64,000 bases of DNA from PALSA-607 sp963737705 (GCA_963737705.1 CAVTTP010000003.1:124001-188000), one strand, 5' to 3'. Counted from the first letter of the stretch, positions 1-9,944 are shown. The notes: generated by a model from the sequence alone, not told the origin. Translations and numbers: made by a program.

Positions 1-804
1 GCCTTGCTCGGCCCGAACGGCGCGGGCAAGTCGACGACGATCGACATGATTTTGGGGCTGGCCAAGCCCGACACCGGGTCGGTGCAGGTGTTCGGCATGA
101 CGCCGGCCGAGGCGATCGCCCAGGGCGCCATCGGCGCGATGCTGCAGACGGGCCAGCTGCTACGCGACCTGACCGTGCGCGAGCTGATCGACATGATGGC
201 GTCGCTGTACCCGAACCCGATGGGTGTTGACGAAGTGCTGAGCGTCACCGGCATCGAGGACATCGCCGACCGCCGAACCCAAAAGCTGTCGGGTGGCCAG
301 ACCCAGCGCGTGCGGTCGGCAATTGCGTTGGTCTCGAATCCGGACCTGCTGATCCTCGACGAACCAACAGTGGCGATGGACGTCGAAGTGCGTCGCGAGT
401 TCTGGACCTCGATGCGCGAGTTCGCCTCCCGAGGCAAGACCGTGGTGTTCGCGACGCACTATCTGGAAGAGGCAGACGCGTACGCCGACCGAATCGTGTT
501 GATGGCGCGAGGCCGCATCGTGGCCGACGGCCCGGCGACCGAGATCAAGGCAACAGTCGGGCTGCGCACGATCAAGGCGACACTGCCCAACGTGCCGATC
601 TCCGCACTTACGACTCTTGAGGGTGTGCAGACCGCAGAGCTGCGCGGCGAGGCTGTTGTCTTGCACTGCACGAACTCCGACGCTGCGATTCGCGCTCTTC
701 TAAGGGATTTTCCGGCTGCTAGCGACATCGAGATCGCGGGCGCGGGGCTCGAAGAGGCATTCCTACTGCTGACCGGGGACGAGAAGTCCGAGGAGCTGTC
801 ATGA
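1..804 (+). CDS. ABC transporter ATP-binding protein (5' partial)
   Basis: ATPase of a two-gene ABC-2 type exporter. The window opens inside the Walker A motif (GPNGAGKST in the first 12 codons), so the N-terminus is missing. A Q-loop (LQTGQLL), the signature LSGGQTQRVR and Walker B LLILDEP follow in order, then a switch histidine (FATHYLEEAD). The stop overlaps the permease start as ATGA, which indicates translational coupling. The adjacent NarL-type two-component pair suggests a DesKR- or bacitracin-like drug or lipid export locus, but the substrate is unknown. Confidence 0.95.
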   Translation, partial: ALLGPNGAGKSTTIDMILGLAKPDTGSVQVFGMTPAEAIAQGAIGAMLQTGQLLRDLTVRELIDMMASLYPNPMGVDEVLSVTGIEDIADRRTQKLSGGQTQRVRSAIALVSNPDLLILDEPTVAMDVEVRREFWTSMREFASRGKTVVFATHYLEEADAYADRIVLMARGRIVADGPATEIKATVGLRTIKATLPNVPISALTTLEGVQTAELRGEAVVLHCTNSDAAIRALLRDFPAASDIEIAGAGLEEAFLLLTGDEKSEELS

Positions 805-1529
805 ATCTCACTTACCTTCGCTACGAACTTGTTCGGAGCGTGCGCAACAAACGGGCGTTTATCTTCTCGCTCATCTTTCCGCTCGTGCTGTTCTATGTCG
901 TAGCTGGAGCTAATCGGCACATCAAGCTCGACGACATCCCGTTCCCGACGTACTACCTCGCGGGCATGGCGTCGTTCGGCACGATGGTCGCCATGACATC
1001 GGTCGGCGCGCGGATCGCCGCCGAGCGGCAGGCTGGCTGGAATCGTCAGTTGAGGCTCACGCCGTTGAGCACTCGCGCATACATGCGGGCGAAGGTGCTC
1101 ACCGGTTACTTGACGGCACTCATCACGCTCATCCTGCTGTTCATCGCCGGGGCCACGCTCGGTGTTCACTTGACGCCAAGCAACGTGCTGCGCATGACCG
1201 AACTCGTGCTGCTCGGACTGATTCCCTTTGCGGCACTCGGAATCTTGATCGGCCACCTGTTCACTCCGGACTCAATCGGCCCGTTCATCGGCGGCGGCGT
1301 ATCGCTGCTGGCTCTGCTCGGGGGGGCGTACGGACCGATCGGCGGTACGCATGGCGCGCTGCATGTGATTTCGCAGGTGACGCCGACGTACTGGCTGGTG
1401 CAGGCCGGCCACACGTTGGCAGGCGGGCCGACTTGGTCGACGCAGGGCTGGATCACGGTGGGCGCATGGGCGGTCGTGCTCGCAGCCCTTGCCGCTCGGG
1501 CGTTCCGTCGCGACACTTCGCGCGTCTGA
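801..1529 (+). CDS. ABC-2 type transporter permease
   Basis: Integral membrane partner of the upstream ATPase, 242 aa, with about six hydrophobic segments (first at about residues 20-38, last at about 214-232). The profile is that of ABC-2 exporters: a cytoplasmic N-terminal helix, then TM pairs with an AAERQxGWNRQLRLTPLS cytoplasmic loop, which is the usual ABC-2 coupling region. It overlaps the ATPase by 4 bp and shares a TGATG junction with the following histidine kinase, so the four genes look like one operon. Substrate not predictable. Confidence 0.92.
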   Translation: MNLTYLRYELVRSVRNKRAFIFSLIFPLVLFYVVAGANRHIKLDDIPFPTYYLAGMASFGTMVAMTSVGARIAAERQAGWNRQLRLTPLSTRAYMRAKVLTGYLTALITLILLFIAGATLGVHLTPSNVLRMTELVLLGLIPFAALGILIGHLFTPDSIGPFIGGGVSLLALLGGAYGPIGGTHGALHVISQVTPTYWLVQAGHTLAGGPTWSTQGWITVGAWAVVLAALAARAFRRDTSRV

Positions 1530-2768
1530 TGCCTGACGACCGGTCGTTGACTTCGGTGGACGCCGAGCCGCGCGCGACGTGGGAGGCCGCGGGCGTCGGG
1601 CGAGCGTTGGGTGATACGACGCGCCGTCAGTTGCGCTGGTTCGCTCCGGGCCCTGCAAGAGATCGCCTACACGGGCCCACAAGGTGGCGTCGGGGCGGCG
1701 GCTTCTGGCTCGTGTACCTGGCGATTCCGCTTGGCGCCGCATGGACACATCACCAACTCGCCGCAAGCATCGTCGGCACCGTGTTGCTGTTGGCGTTCGC
1801 GTTGTCGTACCTGTTCCTCGTGCCGCTGGGATGGTGGGGTGCGCGAGGTGAGCGATACAGCTACCTGATCGTCGGCGAACTGCTGCTCTTGACCGCCGCC
1901 GCTACAGCCGACATCGGGCCACCTGGCCTATGGATGCTGATCTTTGTCGCAGCGGCCACGATTATCTTGCTGCCGTCGCGCGTTGCGCTTATCGCAGTGT
2001 TCAGCTTCGCCGGCATCTCAGCAGTACTGCCGCAGTTCATTCATCCCTGGAAAGTAAAGGGCGTGCAGTGGGATCTGGGCGCGAGCATCGCGCTGGCCTC
2101 GCTCGCCGTCTTCGGGTTCTCCCGCCTCATCAGGGCGAACGCGGAGCTCGCGGCAATGCGCGAAGAGGTGGCAATGCTCGCCGCTGAACGTGAGCGGATG
2201 CGCATTGCGCGCGACCTGCACGACCTACTCGGACATTCGCTGACGACTGTCACCGTGAAAGCTGCGTTGGCCGCGCGGCTCTTCGACCAGGATCCGGTGC
2301 GCGCACGACAAGAGATCGCCGAAGTCGAGACGCTTGCGCGTGAAAGCCTCGCCGACGTGCGCGCGGCCGTTGCCGGCTATCGCGAAGTGCGGTTGGCGAC
2401 CGAACTCGCGACCGCACGCGAGGTTCTTGAGGCGGCCGGCATCGACGCGCAGCTGCCCGGGGTCGTCGAGGGCATGTCTCCCGAAGTCGGCGGACTCTTC
2501 GGTTGGGTCGTTCGCGAGGGCGTGACGAACGTGGTGCGCCACAGCAAGGCGAAGTCGGTACGCATCACCCTCGACGCGACCGGCATCGAGATCGTCGACG
2601 ATGGATCCGGGTGCGCGCGCAAGGCGGGCGAGGTTGCGACGACAAACCCGCGGCAACGGTCTCGCTGGACTCGCCGAGCGAGCCGACGCGTTGGGCGGCC
2701 GGTTGGTCGCCGGGCCTGTCGATGGCAGTGCGACCGGCTTCCGGTTGCGCGTCGAAGTGCCGGCCTAG
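1529..2768 (+). pseudogene. NarL-type sensor histidine kinase, one-base frameshift
   Basis: Sensor kinase of the DesK/LiaS class. About four to five N-terminal TM segments are followed by a coiled stretch and HisKA_3 with the phosphoacceptor in DLHDLLGHSL (about residue 230), then a HATPase_c domain with DDGSG. From about position 2651 the frame is wrong: the family's GNGLAGLAERADALGG motif and the natural end (RVEVPA, stop 2766-2768) lie in the next frame. The interval is 1240 nt, one base over a whole number of codons, so a single inserted base in the CCCGCGGC stretch explains it; repaired length 412 aa. As written, the frame runs on into the response regulator. A sequencing error or a real mutation are both possible. 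Confidence 0.85.
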
Positions 2769-2770
2769 CG

Positions 2771-3391
2771 ATGGCGGATAGCCAGGTGATCCGCGTGTTG
2801 ATGGCCGACGACCAGCACCTCGTGCGGGGTGCGTTGGCCGCGTTGCTCAACCTCGAGCCCGACCTCGAGGTGGTCGCTCAGGTCGGACGAGGCGACGAGG
2901 TCGTCGCGGCCGCACTTGATGTGCGACCGGATGTTGCAGTGTTGGACGTCGAGATGCCAGGTCTCGACGGACTTGCAGCCGCTGCGGCGCTGGTGTCACA
3001 ACTCCCCAGTTGCCGGGTGCTGATCGTGACGACCTTCGGGCGAGCCGGTTATTTGCGGCGCGCGATGGAATCGGGTGCGCTCGGGTTCGTGGTGAAGGAC
3101 GCGCCCGTGGAGCAGTTGGCGGATGCGGTACGTCGGGTTGCGCGCGGCGAACGCGTCGTCGACCCGACGCTGGCCGCTGCCACCTTGGCGGGCGGAAGCA
3201 GCCCGTTGACGGCACGCGAACGCGACGCACTCGCCGCCGCTCGGGACGGCGCGACCATCGCCGACATCGCGAAGCGGTTGTTCCTCAGCGAAGGAACCGT
3301 GCGCAACTACCTGTCGTCGTCGATCTCGAAGACCGGCACCCGTAACCGCGTCGAAGCATTGCGGGTAGCCGAAGACAACGGCTGGCTCTAG
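2771..3391 (+). CDS. NarL/FixJ family response regulator
   Basis: Cytoplasmic DNA-binding regulator, 206 aa, partner of the preceding kinase. Receiver domain: acidic pair ADD at residues 12-14, phosphoacceptor D59 in VAVLDVEMPG, and the conserved lysine in FVVKDAP. A LuxR-type HTH occupies about the last 60 residues (LTARERDALAAARDGATIADIAKRL then GTVRNYLSS). The ATG at 2771 lies two bases past the natural kinase stop. It probably controls the upstream ABC exporter. Its stop overlaps the convergent carboxylase alpha-subunit stop by 4 bp. Confidence 0.93.
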   Translation: MADSQVIRVLMADDQHLVRGALAALLNLEPDLEVVAQVGRGDEVVAAALDVRPDVAVLDVEMPGLDGLAAAAALVSQLPSCRVLIVTTFGRAGYLRRAMESGALGFVVKDAPVEQLADAVRRVARGERVVDPTLAAATLAGGSSPLTARERDALAAARDGATIADIAKRLFLSEGTVRNYLSSSISKTGTRNRVEALRVAEDNGWL

Positions 3392-5136
3392 CGGATTTCG
3401 CAGATAACGGCGCCGCCCGACACCGTTTGCCCGGGTTCGGCGGCCAGTTCGGCGACGGTGCCGGCGCGATGGGCGGTCAGCGGCTGCTCCATCTTCATCG
3501 CCTCGAGCACCACGATCAGATCGCCCACCTCGACAGCGTCGCCGTTGCTGACCGTGACCTTCACGATGGTGCCCTGCATCGGCGCGGTGAGTTCGTCGCC
3601 ACTATGAGCGCTCGCCGCATGCGATGCGGTGCCACGCCGTCGACGGACCGGCGACTCGGCGCCTCGTTGCAGCGATGCCGGGAGAACGACCTCGAGCCGT
3701 TTGCCACCAACCTCGACCGTGATGGTTTCGCGCACGGGTACATCGCCGTCACCGTCAGCGGCCGAAACGTAAGGCGCGATGGTGTTGACGAACTCGGTCT
3801 CGATCCAGCGGGTGTGCACCGTAAACGGCGTCGCCGCGTCTAGCGGTGCGAACGCAGGATCGTCGACCACGGCGCGATGGAATGGCAGCGCGGTCGCCAT
3901 GCCGTCGATCTCGAACTCGGCGAGTGCCCGACGCGCTCGGGCAAGCGCCTCCGCATGCGAGTCGCGACCGGTCACGATGAGCTTCGCCAGCAACGAGTCG
4001 AATGCCTGCGGCACAACGGTGCCGGCCGTGACGCCGGAGTCGAGCCGCACGCCTGGTCCCGAAGGAGGCCGCCACACGGTCACCTGGCCAGGAGCGGGAA
4101 AGAATCCCCGACCCGGATCCTCGCCGTTGATGCGGAATTCGATCGAGTGGCCGCGCAGCGGCGGATCGTCGTACCCCAGCTTCTCGCCGTCCGCGATTCT
4201 GAACTGCTCGCGGATCAAGTCGATGCCCGCAACTTCCTCAGACACGGGGTGCTCAACCTGAATGCGCGTGTTCACCTCGAGGAACGAGATCGTGCCGTCC
4301 AGCCCGAGCAAGAACTCACATGTTCCTGCGCCGACGTAACCCGCTGCCCGCAAGATGGCCTTCGATGAGGCGTACAAGATGTCGATCGCATCGGCGGTGA
4401 GAAACGGCGCGGGCGCTTCCTCGACCAGTTTCTGATGACGTCGTTGCAACGAGCAGTCGCGCGTCGAGATGACGACGACGTTGCCATGAGCATCCGCGAG
4501 ACATTGCGTCTCGACGTGCCGGGGCCGGTCGAGGTAGCGCTCGACGAAGCACTCACCGCGACCGAACGCGGTAACGGCCTCGCGCACCGCTGATGCGAAC
4601 AACTCAGGGATTTCCTCGATTGTGCGCGCCACTTTCAACCCGCGGCCGCCGCCGCCGAACGCTGCCTTGATCGCAATCGGCAACCCATACGTCTGCGCGA
4701 AGGCGACGACCTCGTCGGCATCGGCAACAGGCTCAGCCGTGCCGGGCACGAGCGGCGCCCCAACGCTGGCAGCGATGTGCCTGGCTTGGACCTTGTCGCC
4801 CAACGCGTCGATTGCCGAGGCCGGCGGACCGATCCAGATCAACCCGGCGTCGACAACGGCCCGCGCGAACGACGCGTTCTCTGCGAGAAAGCCGTAGCCG
4901 GGGTGCACGGCGTCGGCCCCCGAACGCATGGCGACCGCAAGTATCTTCTCGATCGACAAGTAGCTCTCGGCTGGCGTCGATCCGCCGAGCGCGTATGCCT
5001 CGTCAGCTGCGCGGGCGTGGAGCGAATCGAGATCAGGCTCGGCGTAGACCGCGACGCTGGCCAACCCGGCGTCCCGGCATGCTCGCGCGATGCGCACCGC
5101 GATCTCGCCCCTGTTGGCGATGAGAACCTTGCGCAC
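3388..5136 (-). CDS. accA3: acyl-CoA carboxylase alpha subunit (biotin carboxylase + BCCP)
   Basis: Carboxylates its own biotin using ATP and bicarbonate and passes the carboxyl group to the beta subunits. 582 aa: biotin-carboxylase N-terminal domain (KVLIANRGEIAVR), ATP-grasp core with glycine-rich AFGGGGRGLKV, carboxylase C-terminal domain, a Ser/Arg/Ala-rich linker, then a biotinyl domain with EAMKMEQPL, the biotinylated lysine being near residue 548. The fused BCCP and length match actinobacterial AccA3/PccA. The beta and epsilon partners lie at 11-12.7 kb, another beta subunit at 51.4 kb and the biotin ligase at 15.5 kb. Divergent from the cyclase gene at 5206. Confidence 0.95.
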   Translation of the reverse strand: MRKVLIANRGEIAVRIARACRDAGLASVAVYAEPDLDSLHARAADEAYALGGSTPAESYLSIEKILAVAMRSGADAVHPGYGFLAENASFARAVVDAGLIWIGPPASAIDALGDKVQARHIAASVGAPLVPGTAEPVADADEVVAFAQTYGLPIAIKAAFGGGGRGLKVARTIEEIPELFASAVREAVTAFGRGECFVERYLDRPRHVETQCLADAHGNVVVISTRDCSLQRRHQKLVEEAPAPFLTADAIDILYASSKAILRAAGYVGAGTCEFLLGLDGTISFLEVNTRIQVEHPVSEEVAGIDLIREQFRIADGEKLGYDDPPLRGHSIEFRINGEDPGRGFFPAPGQVTVWRPPSGPGVRLDSGVTAGTVVPQAFDSLLAKLIVTGRDSHAEALARARRALAEFEIDGMATALPFHRAVVDDPAFAPLDAATPFTVHTRWIETEFVNTIAPYVSAADGDGDVPVRETITVEVGGKRLEVVLPASLQRGAESPVRRRRGTASHAASAHSGDELTAPMQGTIVKVTVSNGDAVEVGDLIVVLEAMKMEQPLTAHRAGTVAELAAEPGQTVSGGAVICEIR

Positions 5137-5205
5137 CCTGACCTCCCTCAGCTTGCCGGGAGTCTACGGACCTCAGTTCAGCCAGGGCGCGGCCGATAGG
5201 GCGCC

Positions 5206-6235
5206 GTGCGAACAGAGTGGATCGAGGCTGCTCGCCCGCGGGTGCTCACAGACGCGGCCCGTTCTGCGGCCGTCTTGCTGTTCGTCGGCGCGATCGTCAT
5301 CACGCTCGAAGCGACCGTCGTGCCGACCCCGCAGTATCCGCACAGCCTCCACTGGGTGCCCTGGTTCGTGTCCGCGGTCTTCGCCGTCGCCGGCCTGCTC
5401 CTGTGGCGGATGCCGGAGCGGCTGCCGATACTTTGCTGGCCGTTGGTGCCCGGCCTGCCGGTCGTCGTCATCTTGTTGATCGCGCTCGGAAGTCGCGACG
5501 CGACCGCCTCCTCGCAACTCGCGTTCTCCTTGCCGTTGCTGTTCGCCTCTTACCACCTCAAGCCGGTCGTCGCGCGCCTGGTCGCTGGCGAGGTCGTCAT
5601 CGCAGAGGTGATCCTCTGCTTGCTGATCGACCCGGCAGGGCGGATCATCGAGGACTCAGTCGGCGTCTCCATGATCCTCGTCGGCATCATGGTGACGCTC
5701 GTGACTGCCAGAAACCGCTTCGACGAAGCGATTCGGTCGCTTCGCTACGAGGCGCAGCACGATGCGGTGACAGGGCTGCTGACCCGGCGCACCTTCGACT
5801 TCGACATCGAGCAGCTGGACGACGGTGAGCCGGTGTCGCTGATTCTCGTCGACATCGACGATTTCAAGACCGTCAACGACACCTTCGGGCACGACATCGG
5901 CGACCAGACGTTGCGCATCGTCGCGAAGGCGCTGTCGGCGAACAGCCGCCAAAACGACCGCGCGTATCGGCTCGGGGGAGATGAACTCGCGGTTCTGCTC
6001 ACTGGCACGAATCCGGAGACGGCGCTGCGCCGGGCAGAGGTCATCAGGCGGGCGGTCGAGACCGGTCCGACCGCGTTCGTCGCCCGCAGCGAACGGGGCA
6101 AGGTCACCGTCAGCCTCGGCGTGGCCTCCCTGCCCCCGCATGCGCCCCGCAAGTCGGAGCTGCTCAGGGCTGCGGACGCCGCGATGTATTCGGGCCAAGG
6201 GCGCGGGGCGCAACCGCGTCGTCGCAGCAGCCTGA
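5206..6235 (+). pseudogene. membrane diguanylate cyclase (GGDEF), one-base frameshift near its end
   Basis: Would synthesise cyclic di-GMP. About six TM segments (residues about 15-170) precede a GGDEF domain with DIDDFKTVNDTFGHDIGD and the active-site variant GGDEL. At about 6190 an extra T breaks the canonical tail: the next frame reads AMY-RAKGAGRNRVVAAA and stops at 6233-6235. The interval is 1030 nt, one base over whole codons, so removing one base gives a 342-aa protein of normal family length. In the raw frame the gene fuses to the next one. GTG start. The 69-bp gap to the divergent carboxylase gene must hold its promoter. Confidence 0.85.
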
Positions 6236-6306
6236 GCGGTTCGGGAGGGCGGCAGATCGGCCCAATTCGCGCTCAGACGGCGGCTCGGTTGGCCGATAGG
6301 GCTGGC

Positions 6307-9300
6307 ATGGATACCCCGCCAACGATCGGCGTGCTGTCGCCGTTCGTCAGCGGCTTCTACTTCGGCGGCGTCATCAGGGGTGTCGCGAACGCCGTCGCCG
6401 AGGGCGGCGCGCGGCTGCTTGCTATCCAGACGTCCGACCCGGGCGTCAACTATTCCGAACGTCCTGACACCTCGCCGCATCCGCACGCTGCTGCCTGGGG
6501 GCACCTCGCGGGTTGCATCGTCGTCACAGACGCCGCGACGCCCACCTACCTGGATGCGATTCGCCAATCCGGTAAGCCGCTGGTGCTCATCAGCAAGCAG
6601 CTGGACGGCGTGGTGTGCCCCACCGTCCAACCCGATAACAAGCAGGGCGTGCGGGAGGCGGTGCGCCACCTCATCGCACACGGCCACCGCAGGATTGCCT
6701 TCGTCGGCATGATGCATCAGGACGACATCCAGGAACGGCATGCCGCCTACGTCGAAACCTTGATCGAGGCGGGTATCGAACCTGACCCGACGCTCGTGTT
6801 CACCACCGCGGACAACGAAGAGGAGTTCGGCGTACAGGCAGGGCACGCCATGCTGGCCGACGGACTCCGCTCAACCGCCGTCATGGTCGCCACCGACGTG
6901 AACGCGATCGGCGTCATGTCGGCGCTGACCGCGGCCGGTCTTGAACTACCGCGCGATCAGGCCATCATCGGATTTGACGATATCGACGCGGCGACGTTTG
7001 TGAAGCCGGCGTTGTCGAGCATCCGCCAAGACTTCGGTGCCCTGGGTCGCTTGGCCGCGCAACTCCTGCTCGACAAGTTGGCTGGCGTCGACGTTGCCGA
7101 CGGGCAGCACGAGGCACCGACGTTGTTCGTCGTCCGCGAATCCTGCGGCTGCACGAGCGACATCGGCGATGCGGCGCGCGATCACGTACGAAGGACTCCT
7201 GCGGCTCGCCGTCACTGGCTGGAGGAGCAGCTCGACCGCACCCTGACCGCCGACACCGGAGCATCGAGCCGGCAAGCAACGATCGCGGCCGCCGCGGCAT
7301 CGATCATCGGACTGCTTGAGGGAGCATTGAAGGGCAATCCTCTGCCGCCTGACACGAAGCTTCGCGGCGACCTCGAAGCGCTGTATCAGCGGAGTCCTCG
7401 CAACCAGACGATCCGCGGCATCATGGCGGCGACGCGCGACTGCGGTGCCGACCTCGTAGGGGCACAGTCGGGCGAAGGCGGCGACGGCGCGCGGCGGGTC
7501 GCCGACCAGATCGTGCGTGTGATGTTGATGCTCTCGGCGATCCACTCGCAGGACCAGTACAACGAGAGCGCGTACTTCCAGAACGCACTCGGAACCCAGT
7601 ACGCCGTAGCGATGGATTTGCTCCGCAGTCACGAGGAGGATCCGCGCTCCCTGCAGTGGCTCGAACGCACGTCGGTTCGGGCCGGCTGCCTTGGCCTGTG
7701 GTCCGAGGCGCCGGGCGAGCTCGCGGCCGGTGCCGATCCGACACTTGCCGTCGTGGGCGCGTTCGATCGTGACGCCACCTCAGGGCGGCGGCCTCCCGGT
7801 CTCGACGAGACCGTCGCGGCTACCGTTTTCCCGCCGATGCAACTGCTCGAGCTTGCCGACGAGAGCCTCGATGATGTCGTCTTCGTGCTGCCGGTCAAGA
7901 TTCGGTCGAGCGACTGGGGGCTGCTCAGCATTGTTGGCCAGATCGACAGCAAGGTGGCGTCGGGTCGCGAGACGTTGAACCAGTGGGCCGCGCTGCTGAC
8001 CGTCGCCCTCGACCACCAGGCGAACCTGGCATCGCTTGAAGAGCAACGCGAGAAGGTCGAGCGGTCCTTCGAACGCGAACGTGGTCTCGTCGAGGAGATC
8101 CGACTCAGCGAGGAGCGCTATGCGCTCGCGGCTCAGGCGGCCAGCGGCGGCCTGTGGGACTGGGACCTCGTCAAGGACGAGGTCTTCTACTCGGCACGCT
8201 GGATGGAACTCGTCGACTGCCCGGCCGACGCTGTCGGCCACACAAGCAACGACTGGTTCGGCCGCGTTCACGAGGACGACTTGCAAGCGCTTCTCCTAGC
8301 GATCGAGCAGCACGTCGAAGGACGATCCACCGGTGTCGAGCTCGAGCACCGCATCCGTCGCGGCGACGGCAGCTACCTCTGGGTGCTGGCACGCGCGCTG
8401 GTCATCCGGGGTGCGGACGGCGTACCGACCCGCATGGTTGGTTCGTTGACCGACGTCCACGAACGCAAGGAGCTTGAGGGCCAGCTTCGGCACGCTGCGC
8501 TCTACGACCCGTTGACCGGCCTGCCTAACCGCACGCTCTTCCTCGACCGGCTGCGGGTCACGATGGCTCGAGCGAACCGGCACGCGGACCAGCATTTCGC
8601 GGTGCTGTTCCTCGACCTTGACGGATTCAAGCTCGTCAACGACAGCCTCGGGCACTTGCTCGGCGACTCGTTGCTCTCAAGTGTTGCGGAACGGATCTCT
8701 TCCGACCTGCGGCCGTCAGACACTGCATCGCGGTTCGGCGGCGACGAGTTCGCGATCCTGCTCGACGACCTGGCTGCGCCGCACAATCCGGTTGCGGTCG
8801 CGGAGCGGCTACAAGAACGCCTGGCTCGGCCCTTTCACGTCGGTGGCCACGAGATCTTCGTGACGGCGAGCATCGGTATTGCATCGAGTTCGACGGGATA
8901 CCAGTCGGCCGAAGACGTGCTGCGCGATGCCGACACCGCGATGTACCAGGCGAAGGCCGACGAGAAGGGCACGCACGCGACGTTCGACGCCGGCATGCAC
9001 ACCCACGCGGTCAGTAGGTTGCGCGTCGAGGCGGAACTGCGCCAGGCAATCGATGGTGACCAGCTGCGGCTGTACTACCAGCCAATCGTGGCGATTCGTA
9101 CCGGCCGCACCCTTGCGTTCGAGGCCCTCGTTCGCTGGGAGCACCCGACTCGCGGGTTGCTGGCGCCAGGCGACTTCTTGCCAGTCGCTGAGGAGACCGG
9201 GCTCATCGTGCCAATGGGCCGCTGGATTCTGCGCGAGACCTGTCGCCAGATTGCGGCGTGGAAACTTGCCGGTGCCCCCGATGATCTGCGTGTCAGCGTC

Positions 9301-9810
9301 AACGTGTCGAACCGGCAGTTCTGGCACGGCGGTTTGCTGCAAGATCTCCAGGTCTACCTGCGCGAAGCGAATCTCGAACCGCGCAACATCGTGCTCGAGA
9401 TCACCGAGACCGTCGTGATGTACAACGCTGACCTGGCGGAGAAGATGCTGCTCGAGTTGCACGAGAACGGGTTCGCGCTGCACATCGACGACTTCGGCAC
9501 CGGCTATTCGTCGCTACAGGCCCTGCACCGTTTCCCGATCGAGGCGTTGAAGGTCGACAGGTCTTTCGTCTGGGGGCTCGGTACCGACCCGCGCAGCACC
9601 GAGTTGGTCCGCACCATCGCGATGATGGCGCGCAACCTGGGCGTCGACGTGATCGCAGAAGGCATCGAGACCAGCGACCAGCGCCGCCGCGTCGAACGGC
9701 TCGGATGTGCCTACGGCCAGGGCTACCTGTTCTCGCGGCCGGTGCCAGGCGACATTGCCGGCGGATTCGTGTGCGGCGAGCAACAAGACGCTGTCATCTC
9801 CATCGCCTGA
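6307..9810 (+). CDS. LacI-type sensor - PAS - GGDEF - EAL protein
   Basis: Likely cytoplasmic bifunctional c-di-GMP enzyme of 1167 aa. Domains in order: a periplasmic-binding-protein-like (LacI/Peripla_BP_3) ligand domain, about residues 5-295 (IGVLSPFVSGFYFGG, GHRRIAFVG, IIGFDDIDAA), ending in a SCGC cysteine motif; an uncharacterised helical/GAF-like region to about 570; a short coiled coil; PAS_3 at about 600-725; GGDEF with intact FGGDEF; EAL with AFEALVRWEHP, HIDDFGTGYSSL and AEGIET. No TM segment or signal peptide is visible, so the ligand should be intracellular. The ATG at 6307 is chosen because the upstream cyclase ends at 6235. Both catalytic motifs look intact. Confidence 0.88.
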   Translation: MDTPPTIGVLSPFVSGFYFGGVIRGVANAVAEGGARLLAIQTSDPGVNYSERPDTSPHPHAAAWGHLAGCIVVTDAATPTYLDAIRQSGKPLVLISKQLDGVVCPTVQPDNKQGVREAVRHLIAHGHRRIAFVGMMHQDDIQERHAAYVETLIEAGIEPDPTLVFTTADNEEEFGVQAGHAMLADGLRSTAVMVATDVNAIGVMSALTAAGLELPRDQAIIGFDDIDAATFVKPALSSIRQDFGALGRLAAQLLLDKLAGVDVADGQHEAPTLFVVRESCGCTSDIGDAARDHVRRTPAARRHWLEEQLDRTLTADTGASSRQATIAAAAASIIGLLEGALKGNPLPPDTKLRGDLEALYQRSPRNQTIRGIMAATRDCGADLVGAQSGEGGDGARRVADQIVRVMLMLSAIHSQDQYNESAYFQNALGTQYAVAMDLLRSHEEDPRSLQWLERTSVRAGCLGLWSEAPGELAAGADPTLAVVGAFDRDATSGRRPPGLDETVAATVFPPMQLLELADESLDDVVFVLPVKIRSSDWGLLSIVGQIDSKVASGRETLNQWAALLTVALDHQANLASLEEQREKVERSFERERGLVEEIRLSEERYALAAQAASGGLWDWDLVKDEVFYSARWMELVDCPADAVGHTSNDWFGRVHEDDLQALLLAIEQHVEGRSTGVELEHRIRRGDGSYLWVLARALVIRGADGVPTRMVGSLTDVHERKELEGQLRHAALYDPLTGLPNRTLFLDRLRVTMARANRHADQHFAVLFLDLDGFKLVNDSLGHLLGDSLLSSVAERISSDLRPSDTASRFGGDEFAILLDDLAAPHNPVAVAERLQERLARPFHVGGHEIFVTASIGIASSSTGYQSAEDVLRDADTAMYQAKADEKGTHATFDAGMHTHAVSRLRVEAELRQAIDGDQLRLYYQPIVAIRTGRTLAFEALVRWEHPTRGLLAPGDFLPVAEETGLIVPMGRWILRETCRQIAAWKLAGAPDDLRVSVNVSNRQFWHGGLLQDLQVYLREANLEPRNIVLEITETVVMYNADLAEKMLLELHENGFALHIDDFGTGYSSLQALHRFPIEALKVDRSFVWGLGTDPRSTELVRTIAMMARNLGVDVIAEGIETSDQRRRVERLGCAYGQGYLFSRPVPGDIAGGFVCGEQQDAVISIA

Positions 9811-9833
9811 GGTTCCGCTCCCAGCCCAGCGAC

Positions 9834-9944
9834 TCCGCACAGAAGCAGCTGGCTTCCGCACAGAAGCAGCCGCTACGCGCCGGAATACGTGAATGTGTGA
9901 GGAACGCGGCCTTGGATCGCCGCGGAAACCTGAATGTGTGAGGA
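9834..9944. repeat. two short direct-repeat pairs and a hairpin
   Basis: TCCGCACAGAAGCAGC occurs at 9834 and again at 9855 (21-bp period). TGAATGTGTGAGGA occurs at 9890 and 9931. Between the second pair lies a CGCGGC/GCCGCG hairpin (9905-9924) that could end transcription of the GGDEF/EAL gene. No T-run follows it. Confidence 0.6.

Noticed and set aside
1433..3391. A 652-aa hybrid kinase-regulator protein
   Set aside because: The first 32 codons overlap the permease gene, and the kinase C-terminal motifs and stop are intact in another frame; two separate proteins fit the family.
5206..9810. A 1534-aa protein with two GGDEF domains
   Set aside because: The first GGDEF gene has its own canonical end in the next frame at 6235, and the second begins at an ATG at 6307.
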